Assembly: GCA_021324415.1 (NCBI GenBank)
Contig: JAJPJF010000280.1
Location: forward strand, 1 to 61,532
Direction of reading: 5' to 3'
Source: Nostocales cyanobacterium Centralia_MAG_434
GTDB taxonomy: Bacteria; Cyanobacteriota; Cyanobacteriia; Cyanobacteriales; Nostocaceae
DNA length: 61,532 nt
The position numbers were made by a program, and so were the translations under genes. Shown piece by piece: positions 26,943 to 35,993 of the stretch (positions within the stretch are counted from its first letter, which is position 1; every line of letters starts with the position of its first letter). Under the pieces are notes generated by a model. The model was not told the origin of the DNA and ran no database searches. It saw only the letters and a list, made by a program, of their open reading frames with translations.

Positions 26943-28364
26943 ATGACAGACCAACCTCGTACTCGTCAAGAACTGTATGATCGTATCCGCCAGACCAGTA
27001 AAGAGGAATTTATCCTCGAAGAAATGATTCGTTATGGTTTCTGGTCTGCGCAAGGTGAAGCCCCCCAAGATCCAGCAGATGAAATTCGGCGTATTGGGGA
27101 AATTCGGCGAGAACTAGAACAACTACGGCAAGAAGCTAGTCGTCTCCGTAATGAAAAAGAATTGCGGAAGCAGATGTTAAAGCAACGACTAGAAGAGTCG
27201 CGGCGCAAGCGTCAAGAAACCAAAGAACGGCGAGAACAAGAAAGACAACAACGTGCTCAAGTTTGGAATCAGAAAAAGCAGCAAGCAATTGTCTATCTTG
27301 GTGAGGATGTGTCTGCTGGGTTAAATCAGACCCAAAGTAACGAGGAACGATTGCAAAGTTATGGGCTACCCTTATGTAACACCCCTGAACAAATTGCCAC
27401 TGCAATGGGAATCAGTGTGGGAACACTGCGATTTTTAGCATTTAACCGCAAAACTTCAACTGTCTCCCATTACATCCGCTTCAAAATGCCCAAAAAAACG
27501 GGGGGAGAACGGATCATTTCAGCGCCCATGCCAAGATTAAAGCAAGCCCAGCACTGGATTTTAGAGAATATTTTGCAAAAGCTAGAAGTTCATGACGCTG
27601 CACATGGTTTTCGGCGCGATCGCTCAATTGTCACTAACGCGACACCCCACGTTGGTGCTGAAGTCATTATCAACTTCGACCTCAAAGACTTTTTCCCCTC
27701 CATTTCCTACAAACGTGTCAAAGGGCTTTTCGAGTCCTTCGGTTATTCTGAAACTGCGGCGACGATATTTGGTTTACTATCTACGGCTGCAGAAGTGGAA
27801 GCACTAGAATTGGATGGTCGGACTTACTATGTCGCATTGGATGAAAGACACCTCCCTCAAGGTTCACCAGCAAGTCCAGCCATTACCAACCTTCTATGTC
27901 GGCGCTTAGATCGGCGTTTAACAGCAATGGCAGAAGCCTTAGGTTTTACATATACCCGCTACGCCGATGACCTCACCTTTTCTGCTTCTGGTGATAGCCT
28001 ACGTCATATCTGCAATATTCTTAGGCGCACAGAGTCAATCGTGACACATGAAGGTTTTACCATTAACCCAGAGAAAACCAGAATACTACGGAAATCTCGC
28101 CAGCAAGAAGTGACTGGAGTTATTGTTAATGATAAACCTAATGTTTCCAAGAAAACTTTGAAGCAGTTCCGCGCTACCTTATATCAGATCGAAAAAGATG
28201 GACCAGAAGGCAAATTCTGGGGAAACTCTCCGGACATCATTGCAGCTATTAAGGGATTCGCTAATTTTGTTGCAATGGTCAATCCACAGAAAGGTGCTGA
28301 GTTTCAGCAGCAAGTCCAGCGGATTCAAAAGAAATATTGTTCCAATGTACCAAGCAAGTTATAG
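26943..28364 (+). CDS. retron-type reverse transcriptase
   Basis: This 473-residue RT would copy the msd into multicopy single-stranded DNA. Retron hallmarks are present: NATPH (NAxxH motif, residues 232-236), FDLKDFFPSI (245 onwards), LPQGSPASP (304-312), catalytic YADD (340-343) and EVTGVIVN (VTG motif, 390-392). Residues about 46-116 are an unusually long charged coiled coil (EIRRELEQLRQEASRLR and on). The frame continues upstream to 26856, but that stretch is inside the msd hairpin. The ATG at 26943, after a2, is therefore chosen. There is no maturase or HNH domain, so it is not a group II intron protein. Confidence 0.92.
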   Translation: MTDQPRTRQELYDRIRQTSKEEFILEEMIRYGFWSAQGEAPQDPADEIRRIGEIRRELEQLRQEASRLRNEKELRKQMLKQRLEESRRKRQETKERREQERQQRAQVWNQKKQQAIVYLGEDVSAGLNQTQSNEERLQSYGLPLCNTPEQIATAMGISVGTLRFLAFNRKTSTVSHYIRFKMPKKTGGERIISAPMPRLKQAQHWILENILQKLEVHDAAHGFRRDRSIVTNATPHVGAEVIINFDLKDFFPSISYKRVKGLFESFGYSETAATIFGLLSTAAEVEALELDGRTYYVALDERHLPQGSPASPAITNLLCRRLDRRLTAMAEALGFTYTRYADDLTFSASGDSLRHICNILRRTESIVTHEGFTINPEKTRILRKSRQQEVTGVIVNDKPNVSKKTLKQFRATLYQIEKDGPEGKFWGNSPDIIAAIKGFANFVAMVNPQKGAEFQQQVQRIQKKYCSNVPSKL

Positions 28365-28457
28365 ACACTTGCTTGATACTTAATAAATTATGAGCGCTGA
28401 CAGAAGATAGACTCAACCAATAGACACGGAACGGACTCACTCTCGAAATTCAACGAC

Positions 28458-29648
28458 TTAGGAAACATACCAATCGAGGGAAACTTTTGAAGTAGAAGCC
28501 CCACTAGAAGTTGTATCATTGATGAACCAAAGAGAGTCATCACCCGTTTGAGAGTTACGCCAGAACACATCTGACTTACCATCGCCGTTGTAATCACCAA
28601 TACTTGGCTTCCAAGAGGGATCAGTTTTTGGTAGAAAAGCAGCTGTGGAGATTTTTGTGCCATCCATTAGCCAGGCAGTATTCTCACCTGTCGTATTATT
28701 GTGCCAGAAGATATCAGTCTTACCATCACCGTTGAAATCACCAACGGTAGGTTGCCACGCTAGATCTTCCTTCTGTAAAGAAGCTGAGTTAACGATAGTG
28801 CCATTCATCAACCAAACAGTATTCTCACCTGTTTTTGAATTGCGCCAGAGAATGTCAGTCTTACCATCACCGTTAAAATCGCCAATATTACTCAAATTCC
28901 AGGATGAGTCAAGTTTGGGTAAAGCAAATGTATTGGAATTAGTTCCATCCATAAACCAAACATTGTTTTCACCTGTTGTCTGATTACGCCAGAGGATATC
29001 GGTCTTACCATCACCGTTGAAGTCAACAATGGTAGGTGTCCAAGATGCGTCAGTTTTTGAAATATAAGCAGCAGTTGTGACTGTTGTACCATCCATCTGC
29101 CAAACGGCATTTTCACCCGTTTTCGCATTACGCCAAAAGATATCGGTCTTGCCATCACCATTAAAATCGGCAGTGCTAAATGTCCAGGAAGGGTCAATTG
29201 ACTGTAAAGAAGCTTGAGAGCCAATTTTATTACCATCCATCAGCCAAATTGTGTTATCTCCGGTTTTCGTATTGCGCCAGAAGATATCAGTCTTCCCATC
29301 GTGGTTAAAGTCAGCAAACCGATAATCCCAGTCTGAGCTCATTTTTTGCAGAGAAAATGAACTAGGCTGATTGCCATTCATCAACCAAATGGTAACGTCA
29401 CCCGTTTTCGTATTACGCCATAATTTATCGTTCTTGCCATCACCGTTAAAATCGGCAGAACTTGCAGGACCATTGAAAAAAGAATTTTGATTCGGTTTTT
29501 GTGTTGCTTGTACTGATAGTGAGGACTTCCCAAGACTCAATTCAGAAGTTAAATCAGACGACATAGCTGAAAAGCTATTTGAGACGTTGAGAGATTGCAA
29601 TGCACTAGTATACGTAGAAACGTTTAGTGGATTATTAGATGCCAACAT
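28458..29648 (-). CDS. FG-GAP/VCBS-repeat protein 1
   Basis: This protein of about 396 residues has seven repeats of about 46 residues after a Ser/Asn/Leu-rich N-terminal 75 residues. Each repeat reads roughly DFNGDGKTDILWRN, then TGENTVWLMNG. The D-x-N-x-D-G-x-x-D loops should bind calcium, and seven repeats predict a 7-bladed beta-propeller. There is no classical signal peptide. The ATG at 29648 (MLASNNPLN) aligns with the MLSSQNSLN start of the next copy and is preferred over a GTG at 29663. It is one of three tandem paralogues. A surface or matrix adhesion role is possible but unproven. Confidence 0.87.
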   Translation of the reverse strand: MLASNNPLNVSTYTSALQSLNVSNSFSAMSSDLTSELSLGKSSLSVQATQKPNQNSFFNGPASSADFNGDGKNDKLWRNTKTGDVTIWLMNGNQPSSFSLQKMSSDWDYRFADFNHDGKTDIFWRNTKTGDNTIWLMDGNKIGSQASLQSIDPSWTFSTADFNGDGKTDIFWRNAKTGENAVWQMDGTTVTTAAYISKTDASWTPTIVDFNGDGKTDILWRNQTTGENNVWFMDGTNSNTFALPKLDSSWNLSNIGDFNGDGKTDILWRNSKTGENTVWLMNGTIVNSASLQKEDLAWQPTVGDFNGDGKTDIFWHNNTTGENTAWLMDGTKISTAAFLPKTDPSWKPSIGDYNGDGKSDVFWRNSQTGDDSLWFINDTTSSGASTSKVSLDWYVS

Positions 29649-30167
29649 GATGCTTTTTATCACTAGTGTCCATTATTTTTTTAACTATTTTTTTTCGTTT
29701 TTTCTGTTAAAGAATAACATCGGCTAATTTTTATTATTTCTAATAAGCATCATTTGTTTGATATATATATGTATGATTACAAACATTCAAATATTGAGAG
29801 TATGACGAAAATCTATCTGAAAAATATTACTTTCTAGATTCCTATATTTGTATAAAAAAATATTCTGAAAGTAGCAAAAATAAAATTCAAGAGATGAAAA
29901 ATCACCTAAGTAGAGTTTCTATTTTTAACTAATTAAAAATTACTTGTCATGTACTTATGTTCATTTGTACTCAATGACTTCTATGGCACATAAAAAAATG
30001 GAATGGGCGTCTTGCCCATCCCCAAAGAAAAATTAATAAGAGTGTGGGGTAGGTGTCTTACCCATCCTGTCTTCATGTGCAAGATTGCATTCTGTATTCT
30101 CCTAATATTTAAGAGAACTAAAGAGGGTGTCAAATAAGTATAACTTTCTCAAGAATTGGTATGAGTT
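29649..30167. other. intergenic region with shared motif and small palindromes
   Basis: A 519-base AT-rich gap between two propeller genes. At 29706-29721 lies GTTAAAGAATAACATC, close to sites upstream of the next copy. Two related palindromic elements occur at about 30003-30023 (ATGGGCGTCTTGCCCATCC) and 30043-30065 (GGTAGGTGTCTTACCCATCC). No ORF is credible. Confidence 0.45.
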
Positions 30168-31451
30168 TTAGAAGGTATACCATTCTTTAGAAAGTGTTGC
30201 TTCAGAAGTCGTAGTCGCTACCTTTGTACCATCCATTGTCCAAATGGTGTTCTCACCTGTGCCGTAATTGCGCCAGAAGATGTCAGTCTTGCCGTCGCCG
30301 TTGAAATCACCAATGCTAGGTTGCCATCCTGAACCAAGTGTCGGGAGAGTAGATGCAGTCGCTGTTGCACCATTCATTGTCCAAAGAGTATTTGTTCCCG
30401 TTGAACTATCACGCCAGAGGATATCAGTCTTGCCATCGCCGTTAAAATCACCAATGCTGGCTTGTGAATTAGCGCTAGTCTTCGCTAGAACGGTTTCAGA
30501 TGGTGTAGCACCATTCATCAGCCAAACTTTGTTCTCACCTGTTTTAGTGTTGTGCCAAAGAAGATCACTTGCATAATCACTATTAAAATCACCAACGCTA
30601 AGCGTCCAGTCTGAACTCACTGTTGGCAGTGTAGAAGCCGTTGCAGTCGTACCATTCATGAGCCAAACTTGGTTTTGACCTGTTTGAGTGTTACGCCAGA
30701 CGATATCTGTTTTGCCATCGCGGTTGAAATCAGCAATGGTAGGTGTCCAAGAAGGGTCAAGCTTCTGCAGTGCAGTACTTGCTGCTACAGTTGTGCCATT
30801 CATTGTCCAGGCAGTGTTCTCACCTGTTTGAGTGTTGTGCCAGAGAATGTCAGTCTTACCATCACCGTTAAAATCAGTAATGCTGGGTGTCCAGGCAGAA
30901 CTCAATGTTTGTAGCGAAGCTTGAGAAGCAATTTGTGTACCATTCATCAACCAAACCTGGTTTTCTCCTGTTTGAGAGTTATGCCAGAGAAGGTCGGTTT
31001 TGCTGTCACCATTGAAATCAGCGATTTGATAAGTCCATTGCGCACCAAGTGTTGGCAGCGAAACTTGAGATGTTACTTTGGAACCATCCATCAACCAAAC
31101 CTGGTTCTCACCTGTTTGCGAGTTGCGCCAGAATCTGTCAGTCTTACCATCGCCATTAAAATCCACCAAAATCGCTGCACTACTAAATATAGGATTAGGA
31201 TTGGGGTTTTTTGTTGCTAGTAGAGACTTGCTCGAGGCTTGCTGTTGTGTTGAAGAGCTACCAGAACTCAAAATATCTTCTAATGATGGTGAAGAGCTTC
31301 CTATGTTCGAAAAAGAACCTAAAGTATTTTGTAGGTCTCCAATGTTTGAAATGCTATTTAAACCAAGTGAGCCTAGAAGACTATCTGAAGGTAGCAGAGA
31401 TTGTAATGCATTGGAACTTGTAGAATTCAAAGAATTTTGAGATGACAACAT
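30168..31451 (-). CDS. FG-GAP/VCBS-repeat protein 2
   Basis: This 427-residue paralogue again has seven repeats. The calcium-loop starts read DFNGDGKTDRFWRN, DFNGDSKTDLLWHN, DFNGDGKTDILWHN, DFNRDGKTDIVWRN, DFNSDYASDLLWHN, DFNGDGKTDILWRD and DFNGDGKTDIFWRN. The N-terminal 100 residues are Ser/Leu/Asn-rich and low in complexity. No signal peptide or membrane anchor is obvious, so any export would need a non-Sec route. Antisense ORFs across the repeats are shadows. Confidence 0.87.
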   Translation of the reverse strand: MLSSQNSLNSTSSNALQSLLPSDSLLGSLGLNSISNIGDLQNTLGSFSNIGSSSPSLEDILSSGSSSTQQQASSKSLLATKNPNPNPIFSSAAILVDFNGDGKTDRFWRNSQTGENQVWLMDGSKVTSQVSLPTLGAQWTYQIADFNGDSKTDLLWHNSQTGENQVWLMNGTQIASQASLQTLSSAWTPSITDFNGDGKTDILWHNTQTGENTAWTMNGTTVAASTALQKLDPSWTPTIADFNRDGKTDIVWRNTQTGQNQVWLMNGTTATASTLPTVSSDWTLSVGDFNSDYASDLLWHNTKTGENKVWLMNGATPSETVLAKTSANSQASIGDFNGDGKTDILWRDSSTGTNTLWTMNGATATASTLPTLGSGWQPSIGDFNGDGKTDIFWRNYGTGENTIWTMDGTKVATTTSEATLSKEWYTF

Positions 31452-31841
31452 GATTTTTATTTTGCCTTCATCGTCATAAACCTTTTAACTTTTTTTTCAA
31501 AAGCATTTCAAGTGTTATATAAGAACATCTATAGTGGTTTAATTATTTTTTTATAAATAAAAGTGTTATACAATAACATCTCATATGTTCTAATTATTTT
31601 GTTTAAAAAAACAAGTCTTATTAGATATTTTTTGCAAATTTAAAAGTTATTCAATAACATTTTCAAAGCTATTTTTAACCAAAAAATTTTCTATTAATTA
31701 AAAAAATATCTCATTTTTTTATGTTAAAATACGATACGTTTCAGTTAACACAAATTCTTAGTAGCAATGAGCTTAATTAATGACCCTCGCTTCTTTGATG
31801 GTCTATTAACTTGACTGTTTGTCTTATTCAGTATTGTGCTA
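31452..31841. promoter_or_regulatory. AT-rich region with three GTTAT-N3-ATAAC-type dyads
   Basis: Upstream of propeller gene 2 (minus strand), dyads lie at 31514-31526 (GTTATATAAGAAC), 31565-31577 (GTTATACAATAAC) and 31646-31658 (GTTATTCAATAAC). The first two are followed by ATCT. A related site lies upstream of propeller gene 1 at 29706. They look like repeated operator sites for one regulator. The regulator is unknown. Confidence 0.45.
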
Positions 31842-32927
31842 TTACGCTACAGATAGCACTGTGGAAAGTTGTGTTGCTAGAGAAGACCCAGTCAAACTCT
31901 TGCCGTTCGTCAGCCAAATCGTGTTCTGTCCCGTTTCTGTATTGTGCCAAAAGATATCTGTTGTCTTGCTACCATCACCTTTGAAACTCCCAACGTATGG
32001 TATCCAAGCGGTTGGAAGTGTTGGCAACGAAACCCCAGTGGCATTTGTGCCATCCATCAGCCAAACAACGTTCTCTCCAGTGAGCCTATTACGCCAAAAG
32101 ATATCGTTTTTGCTGTTGCTTTTGAAACTAGCAATACTCAAATCCCAGTTTGAATCTAGTGATGGTAGAACAGATGTGGCAATAATTTTCGTGCCATTCA
32201 TCAGCCAAACAATGTTCTCTCCAGTTCGTTTGTTACGCCAGAAAATGTCGCTATTATGATCGCCGTTGAAATCACCAATCAAAAAATCCCAGTCAGAAGT
32301 GGGTGCCAATAAAAAATTCTCTACAAAAGCTTGCTCGGTAACTACCGTACCATGCATCAGCCAAACAACATTCTCACCAGTTTGCTGATTGTGCCAGAAG
32401 ATATCACTGTTGCGATCGCCGTTAAAATCACCAAGTTTGTAATTCCAGTCAGCAGCAAACATCTCTAAAGTAGACTCGGTGGCACTTGTGACCGGAAACC
32501 CTGTGGCATTCGTGCCATTCATTAGCCAGACGACATTCTCTCCGGTCCATCTATTGTGCCAGAAAATGTCGTGATTTAAATCTTCATTGAAACTACCAAT
32601 ACTGAGGTCCCAGTCTGAATTCAGAGAAAAAAGATTTTTGACAGCGACAACATTCGTCCCATCCATCAGCCAAAGTTGACTCTCACCAGTTTGCTGATTG
32701 CGCCAGAAGAAGTCACTCCTTCCATCACCATTAAAATCACCAGTCGCAAACTTCCAGTCAAAATCAAATTGTGGTAAAAAAGCCTCCGTAGTGTTTAAAT
32801 CATTTACGCGCCAAAGCGCACACTCACCAGTTTCAGGATTATGCCAAACAATATCACACTTCGCATCGGCGTAGAAATCCTCGAAAATGACTGTTTGGTT
32901 TAATGGAGGGTTGGTATCTACTGTCAT
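31842..32927 (-). CDS. FG-GAP/VCBS-repeat protein 3, diverged copy
   Basis: This 361-residue protein also has seven repeats, but it lacks the long Ser-rich N-terminus and starts almost directly in the first blade (MTVDTNPPLNQTVIFEDFYADAKCD). Several calcium loops are degenerate (SFNEDLNHD, SFKSNSKND, SFKGDGSKTTD), so this copy is older or under different constraint. Spacing between blades is also irregular, with insertions near residues 145 and 195. It is on the same strand as copies 1 and 2. Confidence 0.86.
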   Translation of the reverse strand: MTVDTNPPLNQTVIFEDFYADAKCDIVWHNPETGECALWRVNDLNTTEAFLPQFDFDWKFATGDFNGDGRSDFFWRNQQTGESQLWLMDGTNVVAVKNLFSLNSDWDLSIGSFNEDLNHDIFWHNRWTGENVVWLMNGTNATGFPVTSATESTLEMFAADWNYKLGDFNGDRNSDIFWHNQQTGENVVWLMHGTVVTEQAFVENFLLAPTSDWDFLIGDFNGDHNSDIFWRNKRTGENIVWLMNGTKIIATSVLPSLDSNWDLSIASFKSNSKNDIFWRNRLTGENVVWLMDGTNATGVSLPTLPTAWIPYVGSFKGDGSKTTDIFWHNTETGQNTIWLTNGKSLTGSSLATQLSTVLSVA

Positions 32928-32983
32928 AAGTATCTATGTATAAGTCATGACAGTAAATTATTGTTCTAGTTATATCGAAAAAG

Positions 32984-34243
32984 TCAAGCATAAATCTTCC
33001 ACCTAGAAGCAGGAATTTCGATGAGGTAGTATGTCACAGTCGCAAGTGCAGTCGATAAAACTAGCGTTACTACAACTCTGGTATAAAAAGCTTCGAAAGG
33101 AATATCCGAGGTAAAGACAGTAAGAATTTTGTAAATGATCGGTATATGCCAAATATATATCCCGTAAGATAAAGTTCCAAGCACTTCTAAAATTCTTAAG
33201 GGATTTCTTAAAATAGCTGCAAATGATAATTTTTCATTTCTGGTGAAATCATGATAGCTCTCTGATTCAAAGGCCAAGATAAAAAACGATACAATAATTG
33301 CTGTTAATGGCTGGAAAACAAAAATTGTCATGGATGTTCTCCAACCACCAGGACGATTAGCTAGGCCCCATAGTTCTTGGCTATATAAATGATAGGCAGA
33401 GAATAGATAAAGTAAAATTAACAAGATGACAGCAATATATTTTGCTAAAATCATCGAAATATTAAGTTTAGTAAAAGGTATAATAATATCTGAATCTTTA
33501 AGCTTTGGCGTTTTGTATTTAATAAAGATATTTACAAGAAACCCACATAAAAATACATCTAAATTATTGATTAGCGGACTATACCAATATTTAACCGCAT
33601 ACGACATTTGCTGATAAATGTGATGATATAAGCTTAACCAGATTATACCCTTAAAAGTAGAAGTGAGAAGAATAATTAATCCAAATACAATAATGGCTTG
33701 TTGGAGTTTGATTAAACGAGGGCGTAAAATATTAAAGATGAAAGGAATCAAAAGATAAAATTGGATTTCTGTTGAGAGAGACCATAAAGCTTCATTGAAA
33801 AGTACAGGGTGTGAGCCAATGTAAGGATGATAAGTGAAAGTACAAATTCTAACTAAATATCCCCAATTTTCTATTTTTAATATCTCCGGATAAACAAATA
33901 TAGACAAAATCAATACAGAGAAATAGTAAAGTGGAAATATTCTAATAGCACGGTTTTTCCAAAAGTTTTTCACTCCAGCAACATCAGAATTATAACGTTC
34001 AGTATAAAAGGCTTTTCCCATTAAATAGCCAGATAAACAAAAGAAAATCCAAACAGCTACCGCTCCATGGCTAAAAGTCAACCAACTTAGATCAAATCCT
34101 TTATAAATAATAGAGGCTCTCGGTGGACTACAATGAATAATTACCACCATTAAACAAGCTAATCCTCGTAGGGCAAGTAGAGCATCTAAATGATTATGAT
34201 GTGCTGTTTTTTCTTGGCTATTGGAATATATTATTTTATGCAT
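32984..34243 (-). CDS. membrane acyltransferase (acyltransferase_3/OafA-YrhL family)
   Basis: This 419-residue multi-pass protein has about ten hydrophobic segments. Family motifs are LDALLALRGLACLMVVIIH, including the catalytic-type His, then FFCLSGYLMGKAFY and YYFSVLILSIFVYPE. LSYGIYIWHIPII near the end is typical. Members O-acylate surface polysaccharides or lipids, for example O-antigen acetylation. No glycosyltransferase cluster flanks it. A regulatory AT-rich gap separates it from pepP. Confidence 0.9.
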   Translation of the reverse strand: MHKIIYSNSQEKTAHHNHLDALLALRGLACLMVVIIHCSPPRASIIYKGFDLSWLTFSHGAVAVWIFFCLSGYLMGKAFYTERYNSDVAGVKNFWKNRAIRIFPLYYFSVLILSIFVYPEILKIENWGYLVRICTFTYHPYIGSHPVLFNEALWSLSTEIQFYLLIPFIFNILRPRLIKLQQAIIVFGLIILLTSTFKGIIWLSLYHHIYQQMSYAVKYWYSPLINNLDVFLCGFLVNIFIKYKTPKLKDSDIIIPFTKLNISMILAKYIAVILLILLYLFSAYHLYSQELWGLANRPGGWRTSMTIFVFQPLTAIIVSFFILAFESESYHDFTRNEKLSFAAILRNPLRILEVLGTLSYGIYIWHIPIIYKILTVFTSDIPFEAFYTRVVVTLVLSTALATVTYYLIEIPASRWKIYA

Positions 34244-34679
34244 TATTTAGTTATAATTAACGTCGAAAATATTTGAGATTATTTCAACATTGTTTTTAAC
34301 AAAAATAATGCCAAATTGCCAACCAATATTATAATTACTTTATTTGCTTTATTCCTAATTTTGAATTATTCTTCTCTTAATTTTATAAAATAAAAAACAA
34401 TCAAGTAACTGCAGCAAAATGATAGAAAGCTAATAAGAATTCACTTATTTATTAGAGCCTACTTCCTTAGTATACAGCACAAGTATACTATAGCATAAGT
34501 ACTTAAATGAAAGTAATTATAAGAACCGAACCATTACGCGCTAACAGCCGACAGTATAATAATCTAAACCGAACAGAGTAGAAAGTATTTTAAATTTTCT
34601 GTGAAGATTAAAAAAACACCAGTTTTGCGGAGAAGTTTATTTTTTGTAAAAATAGGTGAGAACACAACAGTAGAGAATT
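34244..34679. other. AT-rich divergent intergenic region with a dyad
   Basis: A 436-base gap between the acyltransferase and pepP. The clearest element is AGTATAC-agcacaa-GTATACT at 34469-34489, a 7-bp perfect dyad suited to a dimeric regulator. Otherwise low-complexity A/T; no ORF or RNA recognised. Confidence 0.35.
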
Positions 34680-35993
34680 ATGCAAGCAGAATATCGGCAG
34701 CGTCGTGAACAGTTGATGTCAAAGATTGGTAATGGGACTGCAATCTTTCGCAGTGCACCAATGGCAGTGATGCACAACGATGTCGAGTACAATTTCCGCC
34801 AAGACAGCGATTTCTTCTACCTCACTGGGTTTAACGAACCGCAAGCAGTTGCTATTTTAGCACCGCATCATCCAGAACATCGGTTTGTGTTGTTTGTGCA
34901 ACCCAAAGATCGCGAGAAGGAAGTCTGGAGTGGTTATCGTTGTGGTACAGAAGCAGCGAAGCAACAGTACGGTGCTGACGAAGCTTACCCTATCACAGAA
35001 TTGGATGAAAAGTTACCGCAGTATTTGGAAAAAGCGGATCGCATTTACTACCATCTGGGACGCGATCGCGCTTTTAATAACCAAATCCTCAATCATTGGC
35101 AAAGCTTAATGCGAACCTATCCCAAACGTGGGACAGGACCAATTGCGATAGAAGACACTGGTCCAATCTTGCACTCTATAAGACTTGTAAAAAGTCAAGC
35201 AGAATTAGAATTGATGCGAAAAGCCGCTGATATTGCAGTTGAGGCCCATAAGCATGCCATGGAATTTACACAACCAGGGTGTTATGAGTATGAAGTTCAA
35301 GCGGAAATAGAATACATCTTTCGCCGCCGAGGTGCAATGGGGCCAGCGTATCCATCAATAGTTGCTTCTGGTGTGAATTCTTGTGTATTGCACTACATAG
35401 AAAATACTCGACAAATGCAGGACAAAGACTTACTGCTTGTTGATGCTGGTTGTGCTTACGATTATTATAACTCTGATATTACCCGAACCTGGCCAGTCAA
35501 TGGTAAGTTTACGCCTGAACAAAAACTCCTGTATGAGATTGTTTTGGAAGCCCAGAAGCAGGCGATCGCTCAAGTACAACCAGGCAATCCCCACAAGCAA
35601 GTTCATGATACAGCAGTACGTGTATTAACAGAAGGCTTAGTCGAACTGGGTATCCTCAAAGGTGAAATTGACAACTTAATTCAGGAAGAAAAATATAAGC
35701 CATATTATATGCACCGCACCAGCCACTGGTTAGGCTTGGATGTCCATGATGTTGGCGTTTACCAACATGGTGATGATAAACCACAGATATTACAACCAGG
35801 TCAGGTGCTAACGGTAGAACCAGGACTTTATATTGTGCCAGACACAAAGTTAGCGGAAGATCAACCAGAGACTGATCCCCGTTGGATTGGTATTGGTATT
35901 CGTATTGAAGATGATGTATTAGTAACATCTACAGGGCACGAGGTGTTGACGGCTGGTGTTCTCAAAGAAGTGGCAGACGTGGAACGAAGTTAG
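34680..35993 (+). CDS. pepP: Xaa-Pro aminopeptidase
   Basis: This 437-residue aminopeptidase P removes N-terminal residues before proline. The N-terminal creatinase-like domain (MQAEYRQRREQLMSKIGNGTA) precedes the pita-bread catalytic domain. All five dimetal ligands are visible: Asp255 (LLVDAGC), Asp266 (NSDITRTW), His349 (SHWLGLDVHDVG), Glu380 (TVEPGLY) and Glu410 (GIRIEDD). The length matches E. coli PepP. It is a cytosolic single-gene unit. Confidence 0.96.
   Translation: MQAEYRQRREQLMSKIGNGTAIFRSAPMAVMHNDVEYNFRQDSDFFYLTGFNEPQAVAILAPHHPEHRFVLFVQPKDREKEVWSGYRCGTEAAKQQYGADEAYPITELDEKLPQYLEKADRIYYHLGRDRAFNNQILNHWQSLMRTYPKRGTGPIAIEDTGPILHSIRLVKSQAELELMRKAADIAVEAHKHAMEFTQPGCYEYEVQAEIEYIFRRRGAMGPAYPSIVASGVNSCVLHYIENTRQMQDKDLLLVDAGCAYDYYNSDITRTWPVNGKFTPEQKLLYEIVLEAQKQAIAQVQPGNPHKQVHDTAVRVLTEGLVELGILKGEIDNLIQEEKYKPYYMHRTSHWLGLDVHDVGVYQHGDDKPQILQPGQVLTVEPGLYIVPDTKLAEDQPETDPRWIGIGIRIEDDVLVTSTGHEVLTAGVLKEVADVERS

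Noticed and set aside
28645-32259. Plus-strand ORFs antisense to the three propeller genes (for example 28645-28983, 31819-32259)
   Set aside because: They mirror the repeated DNA of the minus-strand genes, have no ribosome sites and encode low-complexity sequence.
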